A stretch of 64,000 nucleotides of DNA, from the NCBI GenBank assembly GCA_046347945.1, contig JAXMFB010000007.1, forward strand, positions 174,776 to 238,775, given 5' to 3'. A model generated the notes under the pieces. That model was not told the origin of the DNA, searched no databases, and saw nothing but the letters and a program-made list of their open reading frames with translations. This document shows, one piece after another, positions 1 through 8,722 of this stretch. Position 1 is the stretch's first letter, and each line of letters begins with the position of its first letter. The stretch is from Zeimonas sp046347945. GTDB taxonomy: Bacteria; Pseudomonadota; Gammaproteobacteria; Burkholderiales; Burkholderiaceae_E. Both the position numbers and the translations under genes were made by a program.

Positions 1-3000
1 GGGTTGCGCTGCCCGAGGCCGTGCCGCCTCGGTCGCCGCGGCCGCCGACCGCGCGGGAGCCCTCGGCTCCGGTTCGGCGGCCGGCGCAATGCCGGCGGAC
101 ACGACGGCGGCCGGCGATGCGGCGACGGGCGTCGTCGGCGCGACCGCCTCGGTCGCCGCCGGTCCGTGGCCGCCGGCGCGCGCCGCGGAGTCGCGGATCG
201 CTTCGAACATCGCCACGGCGCCGTCGTAGTCGGCGATCAGTTCCTCGATCAGCGCGGCGGGCACGACGGAGAGCGCGCTGGCCGCCTCGATGCGCGTTTC
301 CATCTCGTGCACCAGCTGGCCGAGATCCATCGCACCGGCCATCCGCGCGCTGCCCTTGATCGTGTGCAGGTGGCGCATCAGCAGCAGCTGCAGCGAGCGA
401 TCGGCGGGCGAGGACTGCCAGCGACGCAGGTTCTCGCCGATCTTCGGCAGGTAGTCGGTCGCTTCCTCGATGAAGATCGGCAGCAGTTCCTCGTCGAGCT
501 CGCTCGCCATCGGCGCCCGGACGGCGACAGCTTCCGGTTCGGGCTGCGGCTCGTTGCGCGGGTCCCATCGGCTCGCCAGCGCGTGCGCCAGAGCAAGCGC
601 CTCGGGTTCTTCGCCCGGCGCGCTTCCCGCGGCGAAGCGATGCAGCATCGCCTGTACCCGCTCGATCGTGCGCGCGTAGTCGGCCAGGTCCGCGTCGGTC
701 ATCGGGCGGCCCGATGCGCGCTGGCGCAGCAGGAAGGTCTCGAGCTGCTCGGCGATCGCCTGCACCCCGTGCAGCTCCACGAGCGCGGCGCTGCCCTTGA
801 GCGAGTGCATCGCCCGCTGCGCAGCCTCGGTCGCAGCCCGCCCGGGCTGGTCGGCCCACGCCGCGGTATCGGCGCCGAGCGTCGCGATCAGGTCGTCGGC
901 CTCGGACAGGAAGATGTCGTACAGCGGCCGGCTGATCGTGCGGTCGCCGACCCGGACTTCGTCGGGCACCTCGCCGGGCGGTTCGGCGATCGCCCCGGCG
1001 GACTGCACGGCGTCGGAGTCGGCCGGCGTCTCGACGTCCTCGAAGACGTCGAGGACCTCGACGGGCTCGACGGGCTCGACGACCTCGACAGGCTCGCGAT
1101 CGACCAGGGCCCGCGCATCGTCGCCGGCCGGCTGTGCCCCCGCGAGGTCGGCCGCTTCGATGAACCCGATCGCTTCGACGGCCTCGGCGTGCGCGGGCGC
1201 ATCTTCGTGCAACGGCGCGTTCGCGGCCGCCTCGGCCGGTGCCGGTGCCGGCGCCAGCGCCGGTTCCGCTTCGCGCGGCGACGCGGGTTGCGGGGACGCC
1301 GCGGCGGCCTCGAGCGGCTGCGCGGCCAGCGCGTCGAACGCCGCCTCGTGCGGCTGCCCCTCGCGCAGTGCGTGGGCCGCGTCGATCATCGGCTGCGGAT
1401 CGAGCCTGAACGACGCACCCTCCTGGAGGCGGTCGACCCAACCCTCGAAGCGCTTGCAGGCGAGCCCGATCAGCGTGTACAGCGTCGGCGTGCCGGCTCG
1501 CTCCTCCGCGAGCCACAGGTTCAGCACCTGCTCCATGGCCCAGCCGGCGTCGCCGAACCCGGCCAGCCCGACCATCCGGCTCGACCCCTTCAGCGTGTGG
1601 AAGCCTCGCCGGATGGTGGTGAGGAACGCCTGGTCGGTCGGAGCGTTGCGCGACTGCGCCACGGCTTCGCCGATCGCGTCGAGCACCTCGCACGCCTCGC
1701 CGAGGAAGATCTCGAGCAGCTCGCTGTCGATCTCGGCCTCGTCGCGCGGCAGCTCCTCGGGCTCGACGCTGGCCTGGACCGACTGCGCGCCGGCGATGTC
1801 GGCCAGCGCCGCCTCCAGGCTGGTGTCATTGGCGACGCCCCCGGCGTCGAGCAGCGCGATCGCGTCGCTAGCCTTCGATTTGAGCGCACCGTCGTCGACC
1901 AGCTGCGCGTCGTCGCGCAACTGCTTCAGCGTCTCGCGCAACTCGCTGCGCAGCGCCGCGTCGTCAGGTGCCTGCCGCAGCGAGCCGATCAGCTCGCCGG
2001 CGCGCTGAGAGTGTCCGACTAGCAGCGACTCTGCCGTGTCGGGCGACGGCTGCTGCGGTACCCGCGCGGTGCGCGCATCCAGCGCGACCACGACCGACGG
2101 CGGCGCCCGCCGCGGCTCGTTCAGCTCGGCGCTGAAGCGCCCGCTGGCAGCGTCGAACGTGAACCGGGTGCCGCTGCGCCCGGGCTGCTGCAGGCCGTCG
2201 ATGAAGAACCCCAGCGCGCCCAGGCTGGACGCCACGAGTTCGCACTCGTCGGGCGACGGATCGGTGTCCTGCGCGGCGAGGCCCTGCACGCGCTCGGCGA
2301 TGCCGCCGGCCGCGGCAGCGGCGTCGCGGTGCCCGAGCACCTGCAGCGCCCCCGCGACCTGGTGGAGCTGGCGCACCGTCTGCGGCAGGTCGTTGCGCTG
2401 CGACGGGGCGCGGAAGAACGAATCGAGCACCTGCTCGGCCGAGCGCAGGCTGCCCTGCGCCTCGGCGATGAAACTGGCCATCGTGAGCCGTTCCTGCGCC
2501 GCATGGCCCAGGTCACGCAGCCACTGCGGAAGCTCCTCGTCGACCGGCGCGCCCCGGGTTGCCTGCAGCAGGCGCGCAGCCATCTCGGCCGCACGCGCGT
2601 CGAGCCCCTCGTGCCCCCTGAACTTGCGCTCGAAGACCTGCTCTGCGAACAGCAGCGCCGACGCGCCTTCCTGCGCGAGCGACTCGGGCACCGGGCCCGA
2701 CTGCATCGCGAGCACGCGGCTGGTCTCGGTGAACGCCTCGGCGAGCGCACGCATGCCGTCGCCCGGCAGGATCGCCACCGCGGCGCGCAGCGACGCGACC
2801 GCCTTGGCGAATGCAGCGAGGTCCGCCGGGCTGCCGAGCACCAGCTTCTCCCACGCGGGCTTCGCGCGCGCCACGGCGTCGCGCGCCGCCGAAAGCGCCC
2901 GCGCGTCGACGCGCCCGAAGCGCGGTGTCTCGAAGTCTTCCGGCACCGTGTGCTCGAGTCGGAAGGCACGCCGCACCTCGACCAGCAACGGCGACGCCGA

Positions 3001-3849
3001 TTCGCCCACGGCGTCGGCGCGCGCCAGCGCGAACAGCGCGTCCTTCATCAGGCGCTCGGCCACCGGCGTGCCGTCGAAGATCGACCGGCGCAGCTGCAGG
3101 TTCATCCGCGCGAGCAGGCGCTTGCCATAGACGTCCAGCGCGATCGTCCGGTCGCGCAAGGCCTCGAAGAAGGCGAGTGCCACCTTCCAGAAGGTCGGAT
3201 GCCGGGCCCCCACCTGCGAGGCGCCGACCGCGTCGATCGCCTCGTGAAGGGCCGCGATACCGGCCTCGTCGCCGGGATTGCGCAGGACCTGCAGCAGCCC
3301 GCGCTCGAACCGGGCGCGCGCCGCCGCCAGCGCGTCGGCATCGAGTTCGCGAACCTGCGCGCCTGCCACCACCAGGCGCGCCGCCACCGGCACGACGAAC
3401 AGGTCGGCCGGATGCACGCGCTCGGCGCCGCGTGCCTCGAGCAGGTCGCGGTAATAGGGAAACAGGTACAGCGGCTGTTGCGGCTCGCCGAGCAACAGCT
3501 CGTCCAGGTATTCGACCAGTGCGGTGTAGCTGCGCAGGACGCGGTCGACCAGCTCGCGCGACAGGCGCACCTGACCACGCTCGACCAGGTCGAGCAGCGT
3601 CTCGGCCTCGCCGCTGAGCAGCGAAACGCCCGGCACGTCGACCACCGCCAGCGCCCCGTGCGCCTGGTGCAGCGAAGCCCGAGCCGCACGCAAGCCGGAC
3701 AGGTCGTCCCCCTGCGCGTCGGCGCCGGCGAGCTGCTCGCGCAGCTTCGCCTCGCTGGCGGCGAGCGACTCGCGGATCTCGCCCAGGCACCACGAGAGCG
3801 TGGCGAGATCCGGCGCCTCGATGAGCGGGGGGCGGTTGTCGTCGTTCAT
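1..3849 (-). CDS. chpA: ChpA/PilL-type hybrid histidine kinase of the Pil-Chp system (C-terminus beyond window)
   Basis: Core kinase of the chemosensory pathway that controls type IV pili. The gene starts at ATG 3849 and stays open to base 1, giving 1283 codons with no stop, so the catalytic HATPase, CheW and receiver parts lie outside the window. Three canonical histidine phosphotransfer motifs are visible: HTLKGSSRMVG (His about 751), HSLKGSAALVE (His about 1015) and HTIKGSARMAG (His about 1162). They are joined by Ala/Pro/Glu-rich linkers, one with a repeated VEPVEVVEPVEP-like run. The first 700 residues look like degenerate Hpt-type helical repeats. It is the last gene of the rubredoxin-pilG-pilH-pilI-pilJ-chpA cluster, 15 bases after pilJ. 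Family assignment is firm from context; the exact Hpt count cannot be judged. Confidence 0.93.
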   Translation of the reverse strand, partial: MNDDNRPPLIEAPDLATLSWCLGEIRESLAASEAKLREQLAGADAQGDDLSGLRAARASLHQAHGALAVVDVPGVSLLSGEAETLLDLVERGQVRLSRELVDRVLRSYTALVEYLDELLLGEPQQPLYLFPYYRDLLEARGAERVHPADLFVVPVAARLVVAGAQVRELDADALAAARARFERGLLQVLRNPGDEAGIAALHEAIDAVGASQVGARHPTFWKVALAFFEALRDRTIALDVYGKRLLARMNLQLRRSIFDGTPVAERLMKDALFALARADAVGESASPLLVEVRRAFRLEHTVPEDFETPRFGRVDARALSAARDAVARAKPAWEKLVLGSPADLAAFAKAVASLRAAVAILPGDGMRALAEAFTETSRVLAMQSGPVPESLAQEGASALLFAEQVFERKFRGHEGLDARAAEMAARLLQATRGAPVDEELPQWLRDLGHAAQERLTMASFIAEAQGSLRSAEQVLDSFFRAPSQRNDLPQTVRQLHQVAGALQVLGHRDAAAAAGGIAERVQGLAAQDTDPSPDECELVASSLGALGFFIDGLQQPGRSGTRFTFDAASGRFSAELNEPRRAPPSVVVALDARTARVPQQPSPDTAESLLVGHSQRAGELIGSLRQAPDDAALRSELRETLKQLRDDAQLVDDGALKSKASDAIALLDAGGVANDTSLEAALADIAGAQSVQASVEPEELPRDEAEIDSELLEIFLGEACEVLDAIGEAVAQSRNAPTDQAFLTTIRRGFHTLKGSSRMVGLAGFGDAGWAMEQVLNLWLAEERAGTPTLYTLIGLACKRFEGWVDRLQEGASFRLDPQPMIDAAHALREGQPHEAAFDALAAQPLEAAAASPQPASPREAEPALAPAPAPAEAAANAPLHEDAPAHAEAVEAIGFIEAADLAGAQPAGDDARALVDREPVEVVEPVEPVEVLDVFEDVETPADSDAVQSAGAIAEPPGEVPDEVRVGDRTISRPLYDIFLSEADDLIATLGADTAAWADQPGRAATEAAQRAMHSLKGSAALVELHGVQAIAEQLETFLLRQRASGRPMTDADLADYARTIERVQAMLHRFAAGSAPGEEPEALALAHALASRWDPRNEPQPEPEAVAVRAPMASELDEELLPIFIEEATDYLPKIGENLRRWQSSPADRSLQLLLMRHLHTIKGSARMAGAMDLGQLVHEMETRIEAASALSVVPAALIEELIADYDGAVAMFEAIRDSAARAGGHGPAATEAVAPTTPVAASPAAVVSAGIAPAAEPEPRAPARSAAAATEAARPRAAQP

Positions 3850-3864
3850 CGCTTCGGCTACCGG

Positions 3865-6225
3865 TCAGGCGACCTTGAACCGCGACACCGAGTTCTTCAA
3901 CTCGTGCGCCAGTTCGGACAGCTGGCGGATCGACCCGGCCGTCTGCAGCGTGCCCTCGCTGGTCTGCTCGGTCACCAGCAGGATACGCTGGATCGACTGC
4001 GCGACCGTGCCGGCCGATGCCGCCTGGCGCGACGTCGTGCTCGAGAAGTCGTCGATCAGCTCGGCCAGCGTCGTCGACACCCGGCCGATCTCGCCCAGCG
4101 CGCGACCCGCCTCGTCGGACAGGCGCGTCCCCTCGACCACGCCCTGGGTGCTGCGCTCCATGGCCGCCACCGCGTCGGCGGTGTCGGTCTGGATCGTGCG
4201 GATCAGCGCGGAAATCTGCTTGGTCGCCTCGGCCGAGCGCTCGGCCAGCCGCTGCACCTCCTCGGCGACGATGGTGAAGCCGCGGCCCGCCTCGCCGGCC
4301 GACGCGGCCTGGATCGCGGCGTTCAGCGCCAGCACGTTGGTCTGCTCGGTGATGTCCGAGATCAGCTCGACGATCTCGCCGATCTGCTGCGAGGACTCGC
4401 CCAGCCGCTTGATGCGCTTGGCGGTGTCCTGGATCTGGTCGCGGATGCCGTTCATGCCGCTGATCGCGTTGTTTACCGCGCGCGATCCCTCCTCCGAGGC
4501 GCCCAGCGACTGGTGCGCGACCTTCACCGACTCGGCCGCGCGCGCCGACACGTCGTTGATCTGGTGGGCCATGCGCAGCACCGCTTCGCCGGTCTCGCGG
4601 ATCTCGCGCGATTGCTGCTCGCTCGCCGCCTGCAGGCTCGACGCCGTCATCTGCGCCTTCGACGACGCCTCGTTGACCAGTTCGGCCGTCGTGTTGATCC
4701 GCGCGACCAGGTTGCGAAGCTCCTCGACCGTGTAGTTCACCGAGTCGGCGATCGCGCCCGTGATGTCCTCGGACACCGTCGCCTGCACCGTGAGGTCGCC
4801 GTCGGCCACCTCCTGCAGTTCGTTCATCAGCCGCAGAATCGCCGCCTGGTTCTGGTCGTTGGTGCGCTTGGCGTCCTGCTCGAGCCGCTGGGCGACCGCC
4901 TGCTGCCGCTCGGCGTCCTCGGCGCGATGTTCGCTATCGGACAGGAAGGCCCGGAACAGGCCGTAGACCGACACCAGCGCCAGCACGCCGAACATGGCGG
5001 CAATCGCCAGGTTCCACACCCGTCCCGATTCGTTGACTTGCAGCCTGCCGCGCACGCCCTCGAGCTGCGTGCGCACCGTCTCGCTGTCGCCGAAGATCTT
5101 GCGCTCGGCCTGCTTGGCCTGCTGTAGCCGCGGTAGGCTCGACAGGATGCCGGCGAGCGACTGGTCGATGCCCGCCATCATCTTCTTCAGCTCGCCCAGC
5201 GCCCGCCGGGCTTCGGAATCGGCAGCGGCCGGAATGCGCATCCGGTCGTTGCCCGAGAGCAGGCTGTCGGTGAGGTCGCGGAAGCTCGCCACCGACTGGC
5301 GCAGGCTCGCCTCGGTCGTGTTGTCCGACATCCCCGAAAACACCAGTTCGTTCACGTCCTTCGCGATGCGCTGGGTGAGCATCACCAGCTCGCCCGCGGC
5401 GGCGACTTCGCGGTTCGACGCGCCGGCCTGCAGCTTGCTCGCCGCCACCGCCTGGGCGGCCTCGAGCATCTGTGGATTGACGCGGATCACCTCGCGACGC
5501 ATCGCACCCAGCGACTGCAGCAGCGCGCTCTGGTAGCCGATCACCTGCGCCGCGTCGCTCGATGCCGACCACGCCTGCTGCAGCTTCTGGACGTCGGACA
5601 GCATCTCGCTGGGAACCCCGCGGCCGGCGTCTCCGCCCTCGGCGAGCTGGGCGATCGATCGGTTGACGAGGTCCCGGCTTTCGCGCAGCTGCATGAACGC
5701 ATCCGGGTCGCCGGCGATCGCCTGCGGCGCCGCCTTGGCGACGCGCTGCGAGTGCGTGAGCGCATCGCCGATCTGCTGCAACCAGCGCGTGGCGTCGCTC
5801 GCCTGCCGCGAGTCGAGCCACAGGAAGAGGAACGAGATCAGCACCGCGACGAACAGCAACGGCAGCCAGACTTCGAGCTGCTTGCGAAACGGCATCGCGC
5901 CGATCACCGGAATCTGGAAGCGGTCGCGCGAGCGCGTGGTCGCGGCGGGGGCATCGGCGCGATCCGACGCGGCGACGCGGGCCTTCGGCGCCGGCGCGGC
6001 CATCGGGGGCGGCACGAAGTCCGTCTGCGCGGGCGCGGCGGGCCGCGCGTCGTGAAGCGCCGATGCGCCCGACGACGACGGGCTCGCGTACGCCGGCACC
6101 GGCCGCGATTCGACGAAGTCGTCGTCGGGCAGCAGGTCCTCGAGGATCGCGGTGTCCGGCGCGAGGTCCTCGTGCCGGTTGGTGCGCGGCTGCAGGAACG
6201 CCGGAAGCTTGATCGCCACTTTCAT
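3865..6225 (-). CDS. pilJ: Twitching-motility methyl-accepting chemotaxis protein PilJ
   Basis: Membrane chemoreceptor that feeds the Pil-Chp kinase. The 786-residue protein has a cytoplasmic Pro/Ala-rich N-terminus of about 115 residues, a first membrane helix near residues 118-137, a periplasmic helical sensor domain, a second membrane helix near 400-425, a HAMP-like segment, and a long coiled-coil signalling domain. The signalling tip contains the conserved stretch EQTNVLALNAAIQAASAGE and ends in a short tail, SVSRFKVA. The start at 6225 is an ATG preceded by a GGAGAAAC ribosome site. The extended N-terminal tail is longer than I would expect for PilJ. It sits between pilI and chpA on the same strand. 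Confidence 0.95.
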   Translation of the reverse strand: MKVAIKLPAFLQPRTNRHEDLAPDTAILEDLLPDDDFVESRPVPAYASPSSSGASALHDARPAAPAQTDFVPPPMAAPAPKARVAASDRADAPAATTRSRDRFQIPVIGAMPFRKQLEVWLPLLFVAVLISFLFLWLDSRQASDATRWLQQIGDALTHSQRVAKAAPQAIAGDPDAFMQLRESRDLVNRSIAQLAEGGDAGRGVPSEMLSDVQKLQQAWSASSDAAQVIGYQSALLQSLGAMRREVIRVNPQMLEAAQAVAASKLQAGASNREVAAAGELVMLTQRIAKDVNELVFSGMSDNTTEASLRQSVASFRDLTDSLLSGNDRMRIPAAADSEARRALGELKKMMAGIDQSLAGILSSLPRLQQAKQAERKIFGDSETVRTQLEGVRGRLQVNESGRVWNLAIAAMFGVLALVSVYGLFRAFLSDSEHRAEDAERQQAVAQRLEQDAKRTNDQNQAAILRLMNELQEVADGDLTVQATVSEDITGAIADSVNYTVEELRNLVARINTTAELVNEASSKAQMTASSLQAASEQQSREIRETGEAVLRMAHQINDVSARAAESVKVAHQSLGASEEGSRAVNNAISGMNGIRDQIQDTAKRIKRLGESSQQIGEIVELISDITEQTNVLALNAAIQAASAGEAGRGFTIVAEEVQRLAERSAEATKQISALIRTIQTDTADAVAAMERSTQGVVEGTRLSDEAGRALGEIGRVSTTLAELIDDFSSTTSRQAASAGTVAQSIQRILLVTEQTSEGTLQTAGSIRQLSELAHELKNSVSRFKVA

Positions 6226-6246
6226 CTTGGTTTCTCCGCAGGCAGT

Positions 6247-6765
6247 TCAGCGACTCACGGCGAGGAAGCGCTCGTCGCCCGCCAGTCTTTCCAGGCTGAG
6301 TTCGGTCCAGTGCTTGCCCTGCTCGTCCGCCCAGCAGCGACCGAGCCATGGCTGGCCGGACGAGCCGGTCGATTCGTCTTCGGTCATGGCCGACACGTTC
6401 TGCAGGCCCAGCATGCGGTCGACCAGGATCGCGCCGTTCAGGTTCAGTCGCGGCGCGAAGGCGACCATCCGCGTCTCCTTCGTGGCGGGCGTGAACGCAC
6501 CGCCCTCGAAGCGCACGAGATCCGAGACGCCATACAGCGAACCGCGCAGGTTCACGAGTCCCTTGAACCAGTCCTTCGTGAGCGGCACCGGCGTGACCGC
6601 GCCGTCGACCGCGACGATCTCACCGGCCTCCGAAAGCTCGATGAGCAGCCGCCGGTCGCCGATCTGCACGCCGAGGCGCGCCGCTTGCGCGGGCCCCGAC
6701 GCAGCCTGGCGCAGCCGTTCGGACAGCCGTGCCTGGAATTCGCGAAGGTTCTTGCGATCGGCCAT
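6247..6765 (-). CDS. pilI: CheW-like coupling protein PilI
   Basis: Scaffold that links PilJ to the ChpA kinase. The protein is 172 residues from the ATG at 6765; a TTG two codons upstream (6771) would overlap the pilH stop by four bases and is less likely. The sequence shows a CheW fold, with the strand-turn elements LGVQIGDRRLLIELSEAGEIV, the VTPVPLTKDWFKGLVNLRGSLY segment typical of CheW docking surfaces, and a conserved SDLVRFEGG. Only two bases separate it from the pilH stop, which indicates translational coupling in the Pil-Chp operon. Confidence 0.93.
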   Translation of the reverse strand: MADRKNLREFQARLSERLRQAASGPAQAARLGVQIGDRRLLIELSEAGEIVAVDGAVTPVPLTKDWFKGLVNLRGSLYGVSDLVRFEGGAFTPATKETRMVAFAPRLNLNGAILVDRMLGLQNVSAMTEDESTGSSGQPWLGRCWADEQGKHWTELSLERLAGDERFLAVSR

Positions 6766-6767
6766 GG

Positions 6768-7136
6768 TCAATGCGCCAGGTCGGCCACCCGCGCCAGCAG
6801 TTCCTCGGGCTTGACCGGCTTGACCAGGTATTCGCGTGCGCCCTGGCGCAGGCCCCAGATGCGGTCGGTCTCGTTGGACTTGCTGGTACAGATGATGATC
6901 GGAATGCCTTGCGTGTCGGGATCGCGCGACAGCGCGCGCGTGACCTGGAAGCCGTTCTGGCCGGGCATCACCACGTCCATCACGACCAGGTTCGGGCGCT
7001 CGGCCTTCACCTTGACCATGGCCTCCTGGCCGTTCTCGGCGGTGATGACCGTGTAGCCCCTCCTGGTCAGCAGCTCGGCAATGAAAAAGCGTTCGGTCGG
7101 AGAGTCGTCGACCACCAGGATCTTCTGCGAAGGCAT
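6768..7136 (-). CDS. pilH: Response regulator PilH
   Basis: Stand-alone CheY-like receiver of 122 residues. It has the acidic pair Asp10-Asp11 (ILVVDDSPTE), phospho-acceptor Asp54 (VVMDVVMPGQNG), Thr84 and Lys106 (YLVKPVKPEE), so the phosphorylation site is complete. In characterised Pil-Chp systems PilH modulates pilus retraction and acts as a phosphate sink or counterweight to PilG. The ATG at 7136 has an AGGAAAC ribosome site. The gene lies between pilG and pilI. Confidence 0.95.
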   Translation of the reverse strand: MPSQKILVVDDSPTERFFIAELLTRRGYTVITAENGQEAMVKVKAERPNLVVMDVVMPGQNGFQVTRALSRDPDTQGIPIIICTSKSNETDRIWGLRQGAREYLVKPVKPEELLARVADLAH

Positions 7137-7174
7137 TCGGGTTTCCTCGGTTCCGTATTCGCGTCGACGGGGGC

Positions 7175-7600
7175 TCAGGCGCTCGCGTGCCCGGCGCCGT
7201 GCAACTCGCCCGTGCGCCGTGCGTAATCGCCCGCGGTGCGCAGCAGGCTGTCCTTCGTGAAGGGCTTGGTCAGGTACTGGTCGCAGCCGACCATGCGGCC
7301 GCGAGCGCGGTCGAACAGCCCATCCTTGCTCGACAGCATGACCACCGGGGTCTCGCTGAAGCGCGGGCTCTTCTTGATCAGCGCGCAGGTCTGGTAGCCA
7401 TCGAGCCGCGGCATCAGGATGTCGCAGAAGATCAGGTCGGGATCGTTGTCGGCGATCTTCGCCAGCGCGTCGAACCCGTCCTCGGCGAGGATCACCTGGC
7501 AGCCGGACTGCTTCAGGAAGATCTCGGCGCTGCGACGGATGGTGTTGCTGTCGTCGATCACCATCACCTTCAGACCCGTCAGCCCGGCGGCACCGCTCAT
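7175..7600 (-). CDS. pilG: Response regulator PilG
   Basis: CheY-like receiver of 141 residues with Asp16-Asp17, phospho-acceptor Asp60 (LIFCDILMPRLDGYQT) and Lys112 in YLTKPFTKDSLL. In the family PilG promotes pilus extension and, in Pseudomonas, stimulates adenylate cyclase activity; that second role is relevant because an adenylate cyclase gene lies 5 kb away here. The ATG at 7600 follows the rubredoxin stop by one base, and its GGAG ribosome site lies inside the end of the rubredoxin gene, so the two are probably co-translated. Confidence 0.95.
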   Translation of the reverse strand: MSGAAGLTGLKVMVIDDSNTIRRSAEIFLKQSGCQVILAEDGFDALAKIADNDPDLIFCDILMPRLDGYQTCALIKKSPRFSETPVVMLSSKDGLFDRARGRMVGCDQYLTKPFTKDSLLRTAGDYARRTGELHGAGHASA

Positions 7601-7601
7601 C

Positions 7602-7790
7602 TCATATCTCCACCATCTCGAAGTCTTCCTTGCGAGCGCCGCACTCGGGACAGGTCCAGTTGATCGGGATGTCCTCCCAGCGCGTGCCGGGTGCGATTCC
7701 CTCGTCTGGCAGCCCCTTCTCCTCCTCGTACATCCAGCCGCAGATCAGGCACATCCAGGTGCGGTGCCCTGCGCTCGGCGCGTCGCTCAT
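7602..7790 (-). CDS. Rubredoxin
   Basis: Small iron-only electron carrier of 62 residues from the ATG at 7790, which has an AAGGGAACG ribosome site; an ATG at 7820 in the same frame would add ten residues without homology value. Both iron-binding knuckles are intact: CLICGWMYEE near the N-terminus and CPECGARKEDF near the C-terminus. It is the first gene of the cluster that continues into pilG. A rubredoxin gene immediately before pilG is a common arrangement in Burkholderiales, although a functional link to pili is not established. The electron-transfer partner cannot be told from this locus. Confidence 0.95.
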   Translation of the reverse strand: MSDAPSAGHRTWMCLICGWMYEEEKGLPDEGIAPGTRWEDIPINWTCPECGARKEDFEMVEI

Positions 7791-7964
7791 CGCTCGTTCC
7801 CTTCGACTGGTTCCTCGCACTGCCCCAGTGGGCCCGGTGCCGGATTCGTTCGTGTCGGCACGCTCTTCGGCGGCCGTGCGGCGATGTTAACCTCGAGGGG
7901 AAGTGCTCACCTTTCATCGCCGACCAGTGGCTTCGATGTTGCGACAAACGCACAGGATTTCCCA

Positions 7965-8624
7965 ATGAAAACGCGGCTGCCGACAGGCCTCTACGCGCTG
8001 ACGCCCGACAGCGTCGACGACGACTGGCTCGTGATGGCGGCGAGTGCCGCGATTCGCGGCGGCGCATCGGCCGTGCAGTACCGCAACAAGTCGGTCGACG
8101 CGGCGCAGCGACTGCGCCAGGCGCGGCGCCTCGCGCGCGCCTGCAGCGAAGGCGGCGCGCTGTTCATCGTCAACGACTCGGTGGAACTCGTGCGCGCCGT
8201 CGGCGCGGACGGGCTACACATCGGGCGCGACGACGGCGACCCGGCGGCGATCCGCGCGGCGCTCGGGCCCGGATGGGTGCTCGGCGTGTCGTGCTACGAC
8301 TCGTTCGAGCGCGCGCTCGAAGTGCGCGGCTTCGCCGACTACGTGGCGTTCGGCAGCGTGTTCGTTTCGTCCGTGAAGCCGGGCGCGGTACGCGCGCCGC
8401 TCGCGCTCTTCGCGCAGGCGCGCGAGGCGGGCCTGCACGCCGTGGCGATCGGGGGGATCGACGCGGGCAATGCGTTCGAGGTCGCACAGGCGGGAGCCAG
8501 GGCGGTGGCCGTAATCACGGCGGTGTTCGGCGACGCAGGGGGCATGGGGCGGGCCGATGCGGAGCGGATCGAGGAGAATGCGCGCAGGGTGGTCGAGGCA
8601 TTCGAGGCGGGTTGCGTACGGTGA
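7965..8624 (+). CDS. thiE: Thiamine phosphate synthase ThiE
   Basis: Joins the pyrimidine and thiazole halves of thiamine to give thiamine monophosphate. The 219-residue TIM-barrel protein shows the family signatures VQYRNKSVDAAQRLRQA (pyrophosphate and metal site), FIVNDSVELVRAVGADGLHIG, and AIGGIDAGNAF near the C-terminus. The ATG at 7965 is the first methionine giving the usual ThiE N-terminus LPTGLYALTPD; longer in-frame upstream extensions lack homology. The gene is divergent from rubredoxin with a 174-base gap in which I saw no TPP-riboswitch core. No other thiamine gene adjoins it, but thiL lies at 22.6 kb. Confidence 0.95.
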   Translation: MKTRLPTGLYALTPDSVDDDWLVMAASAAIRGGASAVQYRNKSVDAAQRLRQARRLARACSEGGALFIVNDSVELVRAVGADGLHIGRDDGDPAAIRAALGPGWVLGVSCYDSFERALEVRGFADYVAFGSVFVSSVKPGAVRAPLALFAQAREAGLHAVAIGGIDAGNAFEVAQAGARAVAVITAVFGDAGGMGRADAERIEENARRVVEAFEAGCVR

Positions 8625-8722
8625 CGGGGGGACCGAGTGCTTCGGCCGGGGGTTTCCGGCCTGGACGGGCGCGCCCGACATTGCGGTGAAGGCCCGTCTT
8701 ACGCCGACACCGCGAACGCCCT

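Noticed and set aside
4..5127. Long plus-strand frames antisense to chpA and pilJ
   Set aside because: They mirror Hpt and MCP domains; no ribosome sites and no recognisable folds.
7791..7964. TPP riboswitch ahead of thiE
   Set aside because: No CUGAGA or ACCUGAUC-type core in the 174-base gap.
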